Notes: generated from the sequence alone by a model not told the origin. A stretch of DNA of 64,000 bases from Ricinus communis (GCF_019578655.1 NC_063258.1:1240001-1304000), one strand, 5' to 3'; positions 32,870-45,852 are shown, numbered from the stretch's first letter. Made by a program: numbers and translations.

Positions 32870-34396
32870 AAACTTTATTAATAATAGGCCACTTTTTGTA
32901 TGGCCATATTTTATGATTTTTTTTAGTGAAAATTGATAAATATGTAATTTTTGATTAATGAACAATGCAACCGGTACAAAAAATCAAATCAATATTCATA
33001 AGTTAAAAATAATAGATCCATCACAAATTCAATAAATAAACACTAGAGGTTCATTTAATATATTATACATATTCGTAACTTATAGAACATATTAATAAAA
33101 ATCTTTACATACTGATTTAAAATACAAAACAGAAAAAATGCTAAAAAAAACTCATAGCTTGATGAAATATAACGGATAAACCTTATACATTTATTACATA
33201 TAAAAGCACACATACATCACATATTTAAAAAATATTCAAATAAGTATAAAAAAGTATTTTATATTTTACTATTTTACTACTTTTAATACGTATTTCTTTT
33301 ATATAAAAAAAGTATATGATTACAAATCATAATAAAAGAAAAGATATATCGCTATTAAAAATTCTTGATTTGTAAGGATTCAATTATATTTACTCTGATC
33401 AAGCATCATGATCACATTGTTCATGTTTAATAATATGAATTTAAAGCGTAACAACTTGAAATATCATTATTTGAAACAATTTTATTATATCAGTAATTTT
33501 TAAAAACGTAATTTGACGGTCAAACAAAAAAATTAAGAATTGTGAAGTTTTAAACTCATGTTATTAGATGTAGACAATATTATAATGATAACTGATCGGA
33601 GAGAAAATGACTAAATTTTTACGAATTTAAATATTTTAACGACGAGATATATTTTTTTATCACGATTTGTAATCACATATCTCTTTTTGTACAAAATAAA
33701 AACACATACTAAAAATTATAAAATAATAAAACCACAATATACTCTTTTATACTTAAGATAAATCATATAACACATTGGGTTCATCAGTTTTCAACCTGAG
33801 ATTCATAACATTTAAACCCTAGGTTCTTGGGCATACTTACTACTTAGATTTAGTCAAAATAATATTCAATTGATTTCATTCAAGTTAAAACAAACTTAAA
33901 ATTTAAATAAATATCAATAGGTTTTGTAGCCTAAAAGTTGATACTAATCACACAATAAAAAATGAAAAAATAAAAAATCATAAAAAGTGATAAAATAATA
34001 ATACTGAAAGTAAAATTTTAAAATCTAAAACATTCAAACAAAAGATGATAAATGAACAAAGAGGTGAGAAAATCTAAGAAATCACATAAGAAAATTTAAG
34101 AGAATAAAAAAAAGGCGTGAATAAAGTAAAAATATAACGAACAAAACGATTATTATTTTGAATTTTTTAATTTTTCTTAAAAGTATATTTTAAAATTTGA
34201 AATTCAATATGTAATTAATTCCACAATAGCTCACACTTTTGTTATACCGTGTCACCTCCAAAACTACACAAACGTCTGGGATTCACCAATATAATTGCAT
34301 AACCACTATTAAATAAATGGCTATTAATCATATGATTAAATTCATAATGTCTAATCGCTTGTGAATTTGGATTAACTAGTCAAAACAGATAATTTC

Positions 34397-34469
34397 ATTT
34401 ATATTGCCTTATCCCTTATCGAATATTAATAATTCAATTTATATTGCTTTATCCCTTATCGGATATTAC
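34397..34469. repeat. 40-bp tandem duplication with paired GATAAG boxes
   Basis: 'atttatattgccttatccct' at 34397 and 'atttatattgctttatccct' at 34437 begin two 33-bp matching stretches. On the minus strand each holds GATAAGGGATAAG, two I-box-like GATAAG words. No gene lies beside it to show that it is a promoter. Confidence 0.6.
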
Positions 34470-35988
34470 TACCTTTGAATCGAGTCAGTAAATAATTGAT
34501 ATTTTTAATTAATTCAAAATAATTAAATATAAATTTATTATTTAATATCAGAATATACCATACACATATACACGTGTGGTCGATACATAATACTAATGTA
34601 AATATAAATTATCCATTTTTAAACTCTTAAAAAAAATAATATCTTAATTGATGCGCGGTGGGTTTGGGGAGACCATAACAATAGGTACGAGCCAGTGAGT
34701 GAGATTCTCTTAGTTAGATTGGGAACAACAATTGTGGCTAGAAATGTTTCTCTTGTTTGCAAAGTGGGAGCAATGATTTTGAAGTTGATTACGCAAATGC
34801 ATGTATTCACGTAAACACAGGCAAAAGTCTGAGGGTGGGGAACGAATACGATAGCGCACGCTTTGCTACGGCTATGAGCAATAATAATGCAGAAGAAAAA
34901 GAACCATCATAGTAAGCAAATCAGGAAGCTCTATAATCTATAAAATTATAAGAATTAGAATATTATTGAAATAATCTTTTAAAAAAAGAGTTGAAATTGA
35001 ATCTGATTCCGTCCATAATGTACGATCAAATTCAATTCAAAATTTTAAATAAAAATAAATTCGATCACAAGAATAGTTGTTCTTTGTGAAATATATGTAT
35101 AATATTAAGAATATATAATATTTTTGACATAGGTTGTTGAAGGATTCACATACTTAATATAAAAATATATGAATATTATAAATTGAATAGAATTTTAAAA
35201 AAATACTAAACAATATGTCTTTATTTATTTTGATTTTTAATCCAATATATAATATTTTCATAAAACTGTGATTGACTTTAAGATATTAAAAATAATTTAA
35301 TAAAAATTATTATAATATCATATTATATATTATATTAGATAAAAATAAAAATAAATAAAGAATGATGGTATAGGCTTGTTAACTTTAAATCGGAGTTTTC
35401 CTATAATTTTAATATAAATAAAATAGAAAAACCTAATGAATGCTGTGCAAGATGGATGCCCATATGTCATTTCAAAGGAAAGTACATAAAGAACGTCTGT
35501 TTAGTGGGTATACACAGCAACCCACTATCTTTGTGTCTCTTGACATACGGTGAAGGTCAAATTCATATTCTTAATTCTTTCTTTTTAAAATGGACTTGGC
35601 AACTAATAAATTGTTTCTCATTAATTTTTTTTTTCCTAAACTTAGTTTTTATAACTTTTCAAATATTTTTAATTTTTAATTTAATTAATTAATATTTAAA
35701 TTTTATTGAATACTAACATTAAAAATATTTATGAATAATACATATATAGATATATTGAATAAAAATTCGTATCAAATTTTTTTTATATATTATAAAAATA
35801 TAAATTAATATATTTATTAAATTAAATTTAAAATTTAAATTTTAAAATGACTAATAATTTTAAAAATTTATAATTTATAATAATAATAAATTTATTTTTA
35901 TTTATAACTGATCTAAATTAAAATTTATAATTTTTATTACTATTTAGATATTATTTTTATATAAAATATAACTATATAGAGGTTTTAT

Positions 35989-36012
35989 CTTATATATATA
36001 TATATATATATT
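35989..36012. repeat. (TA)n microsatellite
   Basis: An uninterrupted TA dinucleotide run in AT-rich DNA. Confidence 0.85.
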
Positions 36013-36589
36013 TTACAATGTCCAGAAAAGTCAAGTTTGATGCCTTGTCCTGAATTGCCATAGTGGAAGAAATGCAACATTAATAGCTGACAATGATTGC
36101 AATTGAGTTTATAAGATTTAGACGTTTCATATTTTTGGACATGATTTTAATGCTAATCATAATGAATACATTTGAAATTATATTCAACTTCCAACAATTC
36201 GTGGTTGCTAATATTTTGCAAAGCTGATAATAAATCTTTTCGCTTTCGTATACGTCTCCGGCTGAGATTGTTGTTCAACATTAAAAATAGTAAGTTTGAA
36301 ACTTTTTTAATTAATAAAATAGCTTTTTATATTATTATAAATAATCTTTTTATTAAAATTATTAATGAAGTTATCAATTTATCATAATTATTAAATTAAT
36401 TATTAAATTTTGATAAGTTTGTCTATTATTTTATAATTATATTAAGAAAAATAATATAAATAGCCTTTTATCTGTTGTTGACCTATTATATGCATTCAAT
36501 CGTAAATATTTAGTAGTTTTATATATCAAATTATAATTTTTAAAAATATAAATATTTAATTATTAAATATTTAGTAGTTTTATACATCA

Positions 36590-37474
36590 AATTTCCCTTG
36601 ATCATCATCATCACTTGGGACATCAATTGCTTCTCGAGCTCTTGTGCTAGCCTTGAGTGTTAGAGCTTTCTTCTTCCCACTATCTCTATCAAATTCATCC
36701 TTCACAAGAGACATCTAATGGGTTAGAAGCTTGCCTATGAGAACATCCGCAGGAATCTTCCCTAGGTCTTCTTTTTCTTCTTCAATACTAGCTACTCTAG
36801 CACCATATTTATCAAAAGAAAGACTCATAAAGATTTTATTATTGATATCTACTAGCTCATATGCTTCCCAAGCTTTTTCATGTTGTTGATGATAGTCAGA
36901 AGTCTATTTGTCATGTTAGTGATAGACTCAATATAGAATAGACACTTTTGAATCCCCTCTTTCGATTAGTAGGGGATTCCTTAGCATCAATCTCATTCTC
37001 TTCTCTGTCGTGGATTCGTCTTTCTTTAAAGTAAAGTGAGGCTTCATATGCTAATGGAGGCTAATCAGCTTCTCCCCCATTTTTCTTCATCTTGAACATT
37101 TCATACTCGGTGACATACATTTGAATCTTTCTTGATTTGACTTGCTTTGTGCCTTCATCATAGTTCTCTAAGGTAGTCCAAATCTGATGAGCCGTAGTGC
37201 AATGTTGCACTCTCCTAAATTATTCTCTAGATAGGCAACTTATAAATATAGTTGTTGCTTGCTTATTCTTGTGGGCATCCACCCACTCTTCTGTAGGAAG
37301 AATCATTTCTTAACCATTTTTAACTTCAATGGAAGGCTTCCATTCCTTCACTACTTAATCCCACACTTCAATGTCATAGGAATCCAAGTAGATTTTCATA
37401 CAAAATTTTTAAAAAACATTAGTCGGATCCGTCAAAGAATGGCTTGAGCTGTTGGGCTCCTTATTGGTTGCCAT
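36590..37474 (-). pseudogene. Copia gag fragment, broken
   Basis: The ATG at 37474 starts 'MATNKEPNSSSHSLTDPTN'. A frameshift follows, then 'IYLDSYDIEVWD' and 'VVKEWKP', the usual Copia gag N-terminal blocks. Further on are 'TTAHQIWTTLENYDEGTKQ' (37210-37150) and 'IQMYVTEYEMFKMKKN'. Near 36600-36660 come Lys-rich blocks and 'ALTLKAST', typical of the stretch before the zinc knuckle. It ends there with no pol. Several stops and shifts are present. The PBS and LTR lie to its right, so the element points leftwards. Confidence 0.75.
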
Positions 37475-37514
37475 GATCTTTATACTTGCAATAAAGCTTG
37501 ATAAGAGTGAGCAA

Positions 37515-37526
37515 GCTCTGATACCA
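37515..37526 (-). promoter_or_regulatory. Primer-binding site, initiator-Met tRNA type
   Basis: On the minus strand this is TGGTATCAGAGC, an exact match to the common plant Copia site, two bases from the LTR end (...AGTGACAACA). Confidence 0.9.
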
Positions 37527-37565
37527 CTTGTTGTCACTTGGAACCAAGAAGAAGGGGGTGGGGGC

Positions 37566-37593
37566 GGGGGGGGGGGGGGGGGGGGGGGGGGGG
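37566..37593. repeat. Uninterrupted run of 28 G
   Basis: A homopolymer G run in the Copia LTR, at the place where related LTRs have 'aagagggggtg'. It probably grew by slippage from that G5. The exact length should be taken with caution, since such runs are prone to sequencing error. Confidence 0.85.
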
Positions 37594-37775
37594 TGGTGGG
37601 GTGTTGAATTAGTGACCTTAAATTATGAAATTAAGTAGTTTTGGTTAAGACATAAGGATTTAAGAAGGATTAAGGTAGATTTGAATAGAGTCGGGGTTAG
37701 AGAAGTTGACACATATGTTTATACTTGGTACAAAATAATCCTCCTTACATCCACTCCTTAAGATCATACTTGAGT

Positions 37776-40488
37776 TGTCACGACCCCACCCATGGCCCGT
37801 GACCCATGACTAGGGAATGGGTAGGCTTAAGGCCACCGAAACCCGTAGTAAGCCCCGACACTCACCGGATTTAAACAAATCTCATCTCAAATTAATATTA
37901 TTAAAGCCACAATTTATTTTAAATTACATTCTACATAAATACTTGGTCGCTAGAAAACTAGGCGAGACTGAAACTCGGAAAATTTACAACCGATACATCT
38001 ACTATTACTACTCATGAGAATCTAAGATTTACCAATTTACATACCAAATCAAATACATCACCCGATGATGAAGGAGTCGGGTTACTTGAATAAGAGTCGC
38101 GAGAGGACTAATAAATCACGAATCAAAATAAGAAAATGAGATCGGTCTAGAGTGAGTTAAAATCAAATAATCTGGGAACTATTGCATTCTTCTCAGAAAA
38201 CATAGATTGTTCAAATCAATATATCAAACCATGCACATAAATACAATCCATATTATAATCATACCATAATAAATAAATAAATGAATAAATAAAAATATAT
38301 TTCTACTTTTACTGGACGAGTGGCTCAGTAGAACCCTAACCCCAAATTCTAACAGCCATTTTGGCTCTCTTAATCCAATAAGACTGGCGCCCCGAGAGCA
38401 ATGCTCGACCAAGGACCTTACCTCCAGTCTAGTCACTTAAGTATCCAAATAAGAAATCTAGTAGCCATTCGGCTCTCTTAATCCAATAAGACTGGCACCC
38501 CGAGAGCAATGCTCGACCAGGGACCTTACTTCCAGTTTGGTCACTTAAGTATCCAAATAAGCCAGCGCCCTGAGAGCAATGCTCGACCAGGGACCTTACC
38601 TCCGGCAATTTACACAAATCAGCCCAGAGAGCCATGCTCGACCAGGGCAAACCCATAAAAATCTGATTACATGTCCATGATCATTACCGGTGCGCACGCA
38701 GTCCTGATGTAATCCATCAGGCGGCATGTTCTACAAGCCACATTTCCCAATTCGCAATCATCACATATAATAAATATCATTGTATAATGAAATCATTCAA
38801 CCATATCAAAATAACAATTAACAATTAAGAGTAAGACATCAGGCAACTCATAAGGAAAACTGATTATATTTGGTATTATCATAACATTACTATAATAACA
38901 CTTATATTACCTTTAATAATTAATAATTCAGTGAAATTATTTACGTTGCGATACTAATAACCATATTAAGCATGAACTTTCAAAATAGCATATTAAAATC
39001 AAACAGCAATAGCGCAATGATTAAATGACTTTAACTCACAGGATTGGGCGAACTCCTAGTTCTGCTCCGGTGCCTCGGTTGGAGCGAGCCGAACAAACAG
39101 ACAATCTAGTCACGGAAAACAATTTATCAAAACGCTGAAACAATCGATCTTTAATCCTAGGTCTAGACTCCTAGGACTGACTGTCTAAGAATCTCGACTC
39201 AGGAGAATTCTACCGAAAATCCGGTAGAACCTCCCCTACAACACGAACATTACCCCCCGTAAAAACGGGTCCAGGACCTGCCAGAAGAACACTTCAAATA
39301 TCCAACAATTTAAACAACGGGAGTCGGGTCCCCAAACTTCACTATTTCCCGACTCCGCCACACAGCATAAAACACAAGGCAGACAAACTGACAGACAATT
39401 ATTTTTGACTCACAAATATCATCAAGTACTCAATATAAACCATTAGACATAATTAAACCAGGAATTCCAAAATTAACGGGCCAAAGATAATTACCGAGAC
39501 GCTCGATCGCTCGGTCGACTCGCCTCCGGCCGCCGGAGTCCGATCGACGATCCGAACACACCATCGGACTCACAACGACACGCTGATGACGATCTTCGCT
39601 TCCGATTTTCCGATCTGACACCAGATCATCCGAAGAGATTTGCGAACGATCACGGCCGTCGATTTGCAAACGAAGCCCGATCGCCACGAAACCAGTGCCA
39701 TCGCGAAGCTTGAGCAGAGGAGAGTCGGGATATGCCCTCCGATCGTCCATCCTCCGCCGGATCTCACCGAAAAAACCCAAAAACGCCGGCTGCCACCATT
39801 TTCTCTCTCCACCGGATCTTCCGTCTCCGGCCACCACAAGCGCCGGCCATCGCCAAAGAAAGCTCGGAGGAGCCGATCGCCGCCAATAACACCAAAACGG
39901 CCGAACACGCCTGGAAGCCTGCCGCTCTTCCCGCCGCCATTGGAGCTGCTGGCCACTGCGCGTCCCCCTTTCTCTCTCTTTCGACACGCCTCTCTCTCTC
40001 CCCGACAATTCTCCCCTCTTCCTTTCTTCTATATCGACATTTGACCCCTGAACTTTTTCTTATTACAATTTGGTCCCTCAACTTTCTTAATTACTTACAA
40101 TTTCATCCTGCAGAACTTCAATTTAACCCCCAAACTTCTTTTTAGCCTTTCAATTAAGCCCTTAACTATTTAATTTGGGCCAAAACCGAATTATTGAAAA
40201 TACACAATTACACAAATACCCCTGACCGACATATTTATTTACAAAAATACCAAACTCACAAATTTCCATTAAACCCTCCTAAAAATAACATTATACTTTC
40301 AATCCTTATTCCAAAATAAATTTCCAATATATAATTTTACTTATATAAATATGCATTTGGAAAAATTTGAATAACCAAAATATAATCATTTCTCAAATAA
40401 TTTACTTGAATAATTTCTTAAAATTTCAAACTAATTGGGTATAGAAAATAACTCATTTATTAAATATATAAAAATTCGGGGTATTACA
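37776..40488 (-). mobile_element. FamA solo LTR, minus strand (2713 bp)
   Basis: On the plus strand it starts TGTCACGACC and ends CGGGGTATTACA, so the minus-strand ends are TGTAATACCC and GGTCGTGACA. It is flanked by TGAGT at 37771-37775 and 40489-40493, a perfect 5-bp duplication. Its layout equals the plus-strand copies at 52941 and 61679: an AT-rich head, a GC-rich block (39470-40010 here), a 'GGCAGGTCCTGGACCC' block, and a tail with tandem 'gagcaatgctcgacc' units (38390-38660). Several long open frames overlap on both strands of the GC-rich block and are not genes. Confidence 0.88.
38390..38660 (-). repeat. Tail tandem repeats of FamA (minus copy)
   Basis: Four copies of a unit holding 'gagagcaatgctcgaccagg' then 'accttacctcc'. 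Spacing alternates between about 65-75 and 110 bp. The fourth copy reads 'gagagccatgctcgacc'. Confidence 0.8.
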
Positions 40489-41174
40489 TGAGTATTCCAC
40501 TATAATCTTTAAGATTACAACCTTTGGGTTTTACAAGTTCACCCAACAACTTGGTGTTTTCAAGGCTAACACTAAACTTCTTCTCTTAGTGAATCAATCC
40601 TCACTAAGTCCTTTAACCCCTGAGTATTAATGGTTACTCAACAACCAATTCCTTGTATTTTTAATACCTAAGCTGACACAACAATCATTTAGAGTTTTAG
40701 TTGTACAATGAGATTCAACTTAATACACTTTATGAAGAAAGAAATTGAGTGTAGAAAGTTGAGAAATAAATTTACAAGAGTTTTGCTATACCTAAATCAC
40801 ACACTTGTTTATTGAGTCTTTAAGAGGGTATTTATACTTATAGTAACTTCTTAGAGACGCTACAATGGTCTAAAACTCATTAAATGTAAGACTGATGACT
40901 TGGAAAAAAATTGCCTTAAGTCTTGGAAAGCACCCCGCTTTCCAAGTGCACTCGAGCTTTCCAAAAAGAGACGTTAGGGCTCCGACGGCTCTAAACATGT
41001 GGCTCCGATGCGGTGGTTGATATCTCAACAATTACTAACATTGCATTAATTGCAAAAACCGCCTCTACAAACAATAACACCCCCGCTCCTGCCTTGTCCA
41101 CACTCGGAAGCGCCTTTACGCTTCTCATTACGATATCTTATGCTATTTTCAATCTCAAGCTCCAACATTTAGCA

Positions 41175-42876
41175 CCCTACCTCTATAAATAGTAAGAGGT
41201 GTTTAGGGTTTCAGGGAGGCGGAAAAAAAATCAAGATTCAACCATAAGTAAAATTAAGAGAGAAGAAATACTGAGAATGAAGAAAAAGAGAGAAAATCAA
41301 AAGAAAACAGAAGAAATTGCATTGGCGATCTTAGTTAATATTCGAAGACTCAAGCCACTTAAGAAAGAGTGTTTTTGGAAACTTATTTTCAATCGACAAA
41401 GGATTTCACAAAGCCAGATCCAACTATAGATTCCTACCTAGTATTTGATTCAATTGCTTCCTCATCGCCCGGGACTAGCATATCCAACATACACGATGAC
41501 AACCTGAGGGTTTCTTCTACCATACATCTGCATCCATCATAAAAAGCGGTTCTTTCATTTCTTTTTTATATTATTTATTCTTAGAAGCATGATTAGAGTT
41601 TTTATCTTTGATAAATATGATTAGATTAGGTTTTTATTAATATGCATAACAATGGGGTTTTGAATATGATATTAAAAATTAGGGTTCTTAGATATGATAT
41701 TTTGTCAGTTAGGATTTTAGATTTGATTAAAAACATGTTATAGGGTTAATATTTAGATCTTTTTGTTAATGACATTTAGTAATTAAGTCTAAACAAAACA
41801 TGATTCTTTTTGTTTCAATAACTTTCTGTTAGTTTACACAATTTTAGGATTTTATTGATTTAGTTCTTTTTTAGCTTCTATAACTTTAATTTTATCTATT
41901 TTTATCTATTTTATCCCATTCTAATTAATTTTTAATACTTGTGCATGTAAAATTCGACTCTAGAGTGTGAGATCGAACTGACAGAAGAAGGAAAACTCAC
42001 AGAAATCCACCCTGGACTCTAGAGCCGATCGACTCAATATAGAGCCAATTGGTCAATCAAGCTGGGCCCTTTATTTTTTGCATTTTTGGCATATTTCAAT
42101 GTATTCTCGGCCTCTGTACCGTTTTAGGTCTTTTAGGTTTTGTAATCGTAAGTTGTAGGCGGGTTTTAATAGCTAGGATTTTCTTTTCTACTTTTTTCTT
42201 TATTATTATTATTTTATTTATTGTATGTTAACCCAATACATGATTAAATGACTGATTAATAAAAATAGGTCACATAGACTTAAGGCTATAAACTGATCCA
42301 ACATGAATTTGATAGTCTAATAGGCTTATCCACTTTAACTAGGCTTAAACCCTAAAATCCAACTAGACTAGCGGACTCTGGAATGATTAGTTTAAACTTA
42401 GTTAGGGTTGAGATCACAATGGATGGGCCTTCTTATAACAAGTAGTCCATTAGACTTAAAGGTTGAAATCTAAAGAGCATAACATATAATTGGGCTAGAA
42501 TAGGTGGGTCTTATACATAATTGGTTAGTAAGTTAGATTAATAACTTAAATATGGGCTGGGCTTGAATAAAATAGGTTAGATTTAGGTGTATTGTGTGTT
42601 ATTTTCGCATGCCTGTGTGTAAAATATTTACATTTATAGAAAATATTTTGTTAAGCAATAAATTTAAATACACAAATGAGGAAGTTGGCTTCTCGATCCA
42701 TCTCGAGACTCTGTGACGCAAGCTTCCTTTTGGAATTTGAGATGATTACCCGGGTGGCGACTCCCATCTCCATGTTAATCTTAGTGATTAGTTAGCGTGT
42801 TCCTAATTAGGTTGAAAAGCCCTACAGTGTCGTAGTCACTAAAGACACTTGGGTTCACGCTCAAAACTACGCCGAT
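41175..42876 (+). repeat. 5' LTR of the Ogre-like element, start missing
   Basis: Aligns with about 48090-49880. It contains 'tctataaatag' (41182), a likely TATA box at the same place in both LTRs, followed by 'agggtttcaggga', a plausible start of the transcribed region. The right end is fixed by the PBS. Confidence 0.75.
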
Positions 42877-42878
42877 AG

Positions 42879-42896
42879 TGGCGACTCTACAGGGGA
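42879..42896 (+). promoter_or_regulatory. Primer-binding site, tRNA-Arg type
   Basis: 'TGGCGACTCTACAGGGGA' differs at two positions from the TGGCGACTCTGCTGGGGA site known from Ogre elements. It follows the LTR within a few bases. Confidence 0.85.
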
Positions 42897-43727
42897 TAAA
42901 ATAAGCTAATTCCAGTGTATGTTTGTCTTTAAATTCATTATTTAACAAATTATTCTTGCATCACTACACTTTCACACACTGTACACATTGGTCCCTATAG
43001 CCCCGATGGCATGCGGTTCTTCGGTTGTACTCGAATCCTAGAATTGCAACACTGGCTACTATCACTCACAAGTATTGAGTGTATTTACTTTATCGCATGG
43101 ACCCTTGAGTGAGGAGACGAGCCAAGGAAGAATACTTTTTGCTTGTGGGAGCCTATTATCCTTACCCAAGACTCAGCTCATGGTAATGACTATAGTAATC
43201 TCCCCTAGGTACCCTATTGCTTGCTATATGAGATGTTCTTCCTTGTAAGTACCTTAAGCCTAAGTATTAAAAGGCCTTGGCCCAGAAATGCGGAACCAGG
43301 CCCTAGGCCCAAAATATGCAGGCTTTTATACTTACACTGAGAAACATCATCTTGTTTGATTTAAATCTACTTTGAGAGATTATGGCATGCACGTTGTGCC
43401 TACTATCCCTTGTTAATAAAAAGCCCAAGCCAAAAAATTCTAGGGAAGAAAGACTTACTACGAACCATGTTCGGAAGTAATAAGGTTGGAAGGATGAATT
43501 GTATACTACTGTGTGTATGCTAACCTTTTTTCTTTTGTCCTTGTGCATAACACGTGTTTCATGCATCCCATGCATCGCATGCATCATACTAACCTTTTCT
43601 TTTTTAGCCATATAGACTCTCTTGTGGGTTGGATGTGGCAAGACAGTGAGAGCTTGGAAAGAGTGCCTATTTCCCAAGAATTAGAATTGTGTTAGAGCAT
43701 TTAGAAAGACCAAGGTAGCAAAAAGAG
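42897..43727 (+). other. Leader between PBS and gag of the Ogre-like element
   Basis: No conserved protein is visible. Ogre elements can carry an extra ORF here, but none is recognised. Open frames on both strands at 43303-43695 overlap and look accidental. Confidence 0.45.
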
Positions 43728-45850
43728 ATGGCCAATGAAAGACCCAATGAACAAGACGTTGAGATCCTCAAGAATGCTGTAATCGAAAACTTGAGGGGTG
43801 TGATTCGGGAGGAAATTCAACAACTCCTGGCTGGGATGGCTGCAAACCAAGCCCCACCTGTTGCTTTTGTTGCACCAGTTAACCCACCTGTTGCTATTGA
43901 CTCGATTGTGGTTGTCACAGAGACTGCTACTGCCACTACTCTAGGCTAATGCCAATGCCGAAGACCTAGCTAGAAGGGGAGTGCCGCAAAAATTTTGAGA
44001 TTTAATGAGTTCATGCTTGACCAGGCTAAGAGGAAAAGTGCCCTCGCCACCAATGAAGCTATAAGCGAATTAAGTGCCCAGCTTGACAAGATGCAAGGTA
44101 TGCTAGAATTAAAGGTTTGGACCTAGCCTATGATTTTGAGAGCTAGTATTGACAGGGGAAGACAAGCTGTCTATAAAGTTTAGGATGCCTGACATGAACA
44201 AGTTCAATGGGACTGGTGACCTAAAAATTCATCTGAAATAGTACGTGACCATCATGGAACTACTCAGCTGAGCAGGACCCAGATTGTTAAGCTATTTGTG
44301 CTGTCATTGGAAGGACCCGCAATCAATTAATATCACGGTATGGAGAAATCCGCTAAAGCTGAGTGGCGAGATTTGTTCAACTCCTTTGTTAAGTAGTATG
44401 ACTACAACACTCATTTGGAAGTGTCAATCAGGGATCTTAAATCCACTAAATATAAGCCAAATGAGTCCTTCTCTGATTTCCTGACCAGATGGAGGAATAA
44501 GGTTGGCTAATAAAGAACAAGCCCTCTAAAAAGGACCAGGTTCGTATTATGGTATGAAATGTCCTTCTTGAATGGGTTGAAAAGGTTGCAGATAATGTAT
44601 CCGAAGACCTTCATGGATATGTATGATGACAGGCTGTAAGTCGAGGAAATAGAGAATGACAAGAGAAAGAACATGAGAAATAGCAGAAGAGCAAACTACC
44701 TGGCAAAAGGGAGAAGGACCCTAGACGTAAATGTTGTACAGCAACCGATGAAGTTTTCTAACTTCAAGCAACTCCTCTCTAAGATTTTTGAGAGATTAGT
44801 TCAGAATGGCATACTCCAACCTACCACCTTAAAGAACCCACCAACCTTAAATGCACTCGGATACAAGCCCAACACTTACTTCAAATTCTACCAAGCACCC
44901 GGCTGCCACACTGATAACTACATCTGGCTAAAGCATCAAAGCTAGGACCTTATTGACATTGGGAAGCTCACTGAACCAGACCAACGCAGCACTAGAAGGA
45001 ACCGCTTGCCAAGCTACAATAACACACCATCCCCAAATCAAGTGTCCATAATTAACCTTGACTTCAGCAAAGAGGAAATTATGAACTCTTTCATAGACCT
45101 ACCCCAAGCCGAACTAGTAGACGAGCCAAAAAGCCCACAAAGAACCTTCACTGAGTTGGGGGCACCACAATCCGTGGTGTTCTGAAACTCAAAATGAGCA
45201 GGAAGCTTAAGCCCCAATTATTAAAAGATAGTTCTAAGCCTCACAATGGTCAGTATTGTGAGTATCACTAGGCTTTCGGGCATGTGACTGGCCAGTGCAA
45301 CTATCTCAAGCATGAGATCTAGGACTTAATCAATTCTAGAGAATGGGAGGTTAAGCAACTTCCTTGATATAAGTGTGAAGACCTGCTTGGGCAGCCCTCG
45401 TACAAATATGATTTCAAGGTCTGATACTCAAGGCCACCCTCAACTGATGTTTAGATTAAAAATACTGTGCCAAGTGGTGAGGGATTAGATGACAATCAAG
45501 CTGCTTGGGAGCCTTGTCTCTTGGAGGTTTGGAAAGAGGGGAAAAGAAGTGGTAATAGCTATAGACATCTGGTATAGTTCCAGGGATAAGAATGAGGTTC
45601 AAGATATCGAGGCCAAGGACATCTAGGCACACATCGATTTCGAGACTGAGCTAGCAGGTAAAGGTAAGGAAGCTGGGGTACAAGAGTTGAAGCAAGAGGA
45701 CCAAGCACTTAAAGACGGGGATGTCGTGTTGCTAGAATGGTGGAGAAAGGAGAAGAAGAAAACTAATGTTTGGGAGCTGCTGATGCCTTGGTAGTGGAGA
45801 GGGATGCACTGGTAAGTAATGCATCTCACATTCTTGAGTGTTGGTGAAAA
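43728..45850 (+). pseudogene. Ogre/Tat gag, broken
   Basis: It opens at ATG 43728 with 'MANERPNEQDVEIL' and a short coiled-coil-like, Gln-rich start ('IREEIQQLLAGM'). After several frame changes the gag core is clear: 'TQIVKLFVLSLEGPA' (44280), then 'YDYNTHLEVSIRDLKSTK' (44398) and 'NESFSDFLTRWRNK' (44462), which match the retrotransposon-gag pattern of Tat elements. Later blocks such as 'LGYKPN' and 'YYKFYQAPGCHTDNY' (about 44860-44920) resemble the Tat zinc-finger region C-x-F-H-x-x-x-G-H-x-T-x-x-C. A second 'VTGQC'-like end lies near 45290. Protease is not identified. Many stops are present, so it is inactive. Confidence 0.8.
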
Positions 45851-45852
45851 CC

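Larger units (their letters stand above)
32870..36589. other. AT-rich region without recognisable genes
   Basis: About 3.7 kb of very AT-rich DNA. Apart from a 40-bp duplication at 34397 and a TA run near 35989 I see nothing to name. Open frames at 34619-34810, 35456-35692 and 36172-36387 have the composition of their surroundings and no motif. It may be intergenic single-copy DNA or heavily decayed repeats. Confidence 0.4.
37529..41174 (-). repeat. Copia 5' LTR, interrupted by a FamA solo LTR
   Basis: The LTR is visible as 37529-37775 plus 40494-41174. Its text ('tccttacatccactccttaa', 'gttttcaaggctaacactaaac') is related to the LTRs at 6216 and 11322. The piece 37776-40488 between the parts is the FamA insertion and 40489-40493 repeats its target site. 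The far end near 41174 is cut by the Ogre-like LTR, so total length is unknown. Confidence 0.7.

Noticed and set aside
37510..37530. tRNA genes at the 'ctctgatacca' and 'ggtatcagagc' sites
   Set aside because: These are primer-binding sites next to LTR ends, without the rest of a tRNA cloverleaf.
39430..40145. Long overlapping frames as host genes (also at 53494-54174 and 62210-62981)
   Set aside because: They occur on both strands of the same GC-rich LTR block in all three FamA copies and have no known domain.
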